A stretch of DNA of 34,953 nucleotides from positions 1 through 34,953 of the forward strand of contig DETV01000112.1 of NCBI GenBank assembly GCA_002361775.1. Reading direction: 5' to 3'. The translations under genes and the position numbers were made by a program. Below the pieces are notes generated by a model. That model was not told the origin of the DNA. It searched no databases and was given only the letters and a program-made list of their open reading frames with translations. Position 1 is the first letter of the stretch; every line of letters begins with the position of its first letter. This stretch comes from Eubacterium sp. UBA3279 (lineage in GTDB: Bacteria; Bacillota; Clostridia; Lachnospirales; Lachnospiraceae). This document shows, piece by piece, positions 33,046-34,953 of the stretch.

Positions 33046-33256
33046 CTGCACCTCCCTTAAATTCCGATGTCTGAATAAATTTCTCGAATACTTTTCTCTT
33101 GATAAATCTGCGATTACCCATCCACAACACAAATGGGCAGGCATATAGATTTGTTATTTCAATCAGTTTTTTCTCACTGATTCCTGTATAAAAAGACGCT
33201 TCTCTAATGGTTAATATAGGCTTATGCTCTAATGGCATTTCTATTTTGCTTTGCAT
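33026..33256 (-). CDS. Xis-like excisionase 3
   Basis: Protein of 76 residues: MPLEHKPILTIREASFYTGI, SEKKLIEITN, CPFVLWMGNRRFIKRKVFEK. Same winged-HTH pattern as its neighbours; the CPFV.W.G.RR.IKRK string is shared almost exactly with copy 4, which points to recent duplication. AAGGAGGACGAA precedes the ATG. Confidence 0.8.
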   Translation of the reverse strand: MQSKIEMPLEHKPILTIREASFYTGISEKKLIEITNLYACPFVLWMGNRRFIKRKVFEKFIQTSEFKGGADDEQIE

Positions 33257-33347
33257 TTCGTCCTCCTTGTATTGATGGCTTCAGTATATTCATTTTTCTG
33301 CGATAAGCCCATTATGCAATCAGACTCATCGCAGATTTGACTTTTTA

Positions 33348-33569
33348 CTATATTGAATACTGCCTTTCGAGGTATTCCTCAAAGGATTTTCTCTTGATTA
33401 CCCTGCGACTTCCTATCCATATCACAAAAGGGCAGTCCTCCGATTCTGACATCTCATATATCTTATTGGCACTTATCCCTGTGTAAATTGAAGTTTCCGT
33501 TACCGATAAAACAGGTTTTAACCAAAGCGGGATGTCATAACTTACAATTTCATATCTTTTCTTAGACAT
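33348..33569 (-). CDS. Xis-like excisionase 4
   Basis: Protein of 73 residues: DIPLWLKPVLSVTETSIYTG, ISANKIYEMSESEDCPFVIW, IGSRRVIKRKSFEEYL. AAAGGGGTGTCAGA precedes the ATG, which overlaps the 3' end of the MazF-like gene by 8 bp, so the two are coupled. A gap of about 90 bp with no gene separates it from copy 3. Confidence 0.8.
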   Translation of the reverse strand: MSKKRYEIVSYDIPLWLKPVLSVTETSIYTGISANKIYEMSESEDCPFVIWIGSRRVIKRKSFEEYLERQYSI

Positions 33570-34122
33570 TCTGACACCCCTTTTCTCTTGCGTTGCACTG
33601 TCTTTCGGTAATCACATAATCCCAACCGATTTGATTGCATTTATCACAATGGTCTTTGACTTTTGCAAAGGGGTCAAGCCGACGCACGATATAATCGGGA
33701 TTGTGAATATAATCTTTCAGGCACTTTGGGCAAAGGCAACGGATATTTTCTTTCTTTTCTTCCTTATAAATCCAAAGTCCGAAAGTCTTTTTAAGCGTTA
33801 TATTTATTCGCCTTAAAAGCTGCTCATCTTCAATCGTTCCGATGTAATCTCTGATTTCATCTTTATTTACTGTCTGAAGTTGCTCCAGTAGAACCATTGA
33901 CGGCTTCTTGAGTCCAAACTCCTGACCGAGCAGGATATGTGACGGCAGGTATCTTTTCTTGATAACGCCTGTTACAGCAGCCACAATAATTGTTGGTGCA
34001 TTTCTGTTATAATCATCTGCCTGAATTACAAGCACCGGTCGTGTTCCGCTTTGTACCGAACCTGTTCGTGTTCCGAAGTCGTAGTAGAATAAATCCCCAC
34101 GGCAAATTGTTTTTTCTTTCAT
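33562..34122 (-). CDS. PemK/MazF-family protein fused to a Cys-rich zinc-ribbon-like tail
   Basis: Protein of 186 residues. Residues 1-118 are a MazF/PemK fold: RGDLFYYDFGTRTGSVQSGT, RPVLVIQADDYNRNAPTIIV and the later VLLEQLQTV. Known members are mRNA-cleaving toxins. Residues 128-186 add Cys129, CPKC (131-134), HCDKC (158-162) and two more Cys (176, 183), a likely metal-binding domain not usual in MazF. No antitoxin gene lies next to it. The upstream neighbour is sigma-like and the downstream one is Xis-like, so a regulatory or element-maintenance role is possible. GTGAGGTTTTACAT precedes the ATG. Confidence 0.82.
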   Translation of the reverse strand: MKEKTICRGDLFYYDFGTRTGSVQSGTRPVLVIQADDYNRNAPTIIVAAVTGVIKKRYLPSHILLGQEFGLKKPSMVLLEQLQTVNKDEIRDYIGTIEDEQLLRRINITLKKTFGLWIYKEEKKENIRCLCPKCLKDYIHNPDYIVRRLDPFAKVKDHCDKCNQIGWDYVITERQCNAREKGCQNV

Positions 34123-34226
34123 ATGTAAAACCTCACATTTCTAAATATTTTGAAGTGTCATTCGTATCCGGAATGAAATAACCCCTTCACTCATTGCACA
34201 AAAGGGTTCATTTTGGACACCCAAAA

Positions 34227-34814
34227 TCAGAGGTTCTCATAAAATTTCTTAAAATTTTTCTTTGCCGCTTCAATAGATTTGCTGACAGAACTGTGATAAG
34301 TACCTTCTTCTACGGCTATTTCACGGCAGCTCTTTCCCTCAATGACAAACTTATACAATCTTCGTTCCTGAGCTGGTTTCATCATTGAAAGCACTATTCT
34401 AACTTTCTCAATTTCACGCAAACGCTGTAATTCTTTCCTCTCTGCAATTTCTTCTGCTTCTCTGAGTTCAAATGGGTCAACAAAATCCAAGAATGCTTCT
34501 TTATGGAATTGCTCAAATAAATCATCTTCATAACAAAAGGCATCTAAATGTCTTGCATCTCGCATTTCACATCTATGAGTTTCTCTGTTATCGTCACTAA
34601 TCACTTTTCCCTGTACCATAGACAGCAGGACAAATGGAGTGTATCTGCTGATAATATCCGGATATTTATCCCACAGTTCTTTTTCGGTAAGTTCGGTAAC
34701 AACTGCCCATTTTTCTGTGCCGGTATATCCGTCATATTCATATTTGAGGTTCATAAGTTTACAGTCTCTTGCAAAAAGTTCTTCCTGATTATTTAATTTG
34801 TTGTTCTTTGTCAT
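34227..34814 (-). CDS. sigma-70-like / HTH regulator of the integrative element
   Basis: Protein of 195 residues. The C-terminal part is a sigma region 4-like HTH (KPAQERRLYKFVIEGKSCRE, IAVEEGTYHSSVSKSIEAAK). The middle holds an acidic, helix-rich stretch (FEQFHKEAFLDFVDPFELRE) as in small sigma-like proteins of conjugative elements, comparable in position to Tn916 orf7. It is expected to drive element genes rather than housekeeping ones. TTAAGGAG precedes the ATG but lies inside a long hairpin. A short stem ATTTTGG/CCAAAAT (34210-34227) follows the stop. Confidence 0.75.
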   Translation of the reverse strand: MTKNNKLNNQEELFARDCKLMNLKYEYDGYTGTEKWAVVTELTEKELWDKYPDIISRYTPFVLLSMVQGKVISDDNRETHRCEMRDARHLDAFCYEDDLFEQFHKEAFLDFVDPFELREAEEIAERKELQRLREIEKVRIVLSMMKPAQERRLYKFVIEGKSCREIAVEEGTYHSSVSKSIEAAKKNFKKFYENL

Positions 34815-34816
34815 TT

Positions 34817-34880
34817 CCGTAATCTCCTTAAAATCTGAATTTTTGAATTTGGTTTGAAATCAAAAATTCGGAGATTACGG
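34817..34880 (-). promoter_or_regulatory. ribosome-site-sequestering hairpin before the sigma-like gene
   Basis: In the mRNA, CCGTAATCTCC pairs perfectly with GGAGATTACGG, and GAATTTTTGA with TCAAAAATTC: 21 pairs with one 9-base bulge and a 13-base loop. The GGAG of the ribosome site is in the outer stem and the ATG follows two bases after it. Confidence 0.8.
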
Positions 34881-34915
34881 GTATTTAGCTATCTGGCACT
34901 GCCAAACGGTATAAA

Positions 34916-34949
34916 ACATAAAAGTCCTTTCCCAAGTAAGGGAAAAGAC
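34916..34949 (-). terminator. terminator-like hairpin upstream of the sigma-like gene
   Basis: GTCTTTTCCC-TTACTT-GGGAAAGGAC followed by TTTT on the minus strand at the window edge. It could end an upstream gene or attenuate the sigma-like gene. A small palindrome TGGCAGTGCCA (34893-34903) lies between it and the hairpin at the ribosome site. Confidence 0.55.
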
Positions 34950-34953
34950 CTAA

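Larger units (their letters stand above)
31050..34953. mobile_element. one end of a Tn916-like integrative element inserted in metG
   Basis: Order from the end inward: arm-type repeats, tyrosine integrase, Xis-like genes, MazF-like gene and a sigma-like gene, all read toward the metG junction. This is the int-xis-regulatory end known from Tn916-type elements. The other end, with the 5' part of metG and any conjugation genes, is outside the window. The exact crossover is not defined; it lies roughly between 31020 and 31094. Confidence 0.75.

Overview
The window looks like chromosomal DNA of a low-GC Gram-positive gut bacterium of the Clostridia, most likely Lachnospiraceae. The evidence is the style of the ribosomal protein and RNA polymerase genes, the purine-rich Shine-Dalgarno sites, the TTGACA/TATAAT promoters, the IPETG sortase anchor and the MetRS C-terminal domain. 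No 16S rRNA or other species marker is present, so the genus cannot be fixed.

Layout. (1) 1-13176 is the rpmG-secE-nusG-rplK-rplA / rplJ-rplL / rpoB cluster on the minus strand. It is interrupted between rplL and rpoB by about 6.8 kb. That insert holds a fructoside-utilisation module (intracellular GH32 enzyme, two ABC permeases, one lipoprotein binding protein), its divergent LacI-type regulator and a small orphan gene. RNA-level controls are visible: an L10 leader with attenuator, and two near-identical L1-site candidates before rplK and rplA. (2) 13228-18990 carries an AraC-type regulator, a MATE exporter, a sodium-coupled NSS transporter and an ABC-F protein with a long attenuator-bearing leader. 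(3) 19289-26875 holds a 1760-residue sortase-anchored surface protein with Cys-rich 120-residue repeats, and a divergent LytTR/AgrC-like two-component system. (4) 26963-29800 is a compact four-gene operon: two calcineurin-like phosphoesterases, a membrane protein and a KptA/Tpt1 RNA 2'-phosphotransferase. (5) 29801-30528 is gene-poor and contains a previously unlabelled, strikingly periodic (52-53 bp) dyad array. (6) 30529-34953 is the 3' part of metG followed by one end of a Tn916-like integrative element: integrase arm-type repeats, a frameshifted tyrosine integrase, four tandem Xis-like genes, a MazF-zinc ribbon fusion and a sigma-like gene whose ribosome binding site lies inside a long hairpin.

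The strongest candidates for something new are the phosphoesterase/phosphoesterase/membrane/KptA operon, the 52-bp periodic array beside it, the four-fold Xis array, and the RBS-sequestering hairpin in the integrative element. Functions are inferred from motifs read by eye; no database search was run.
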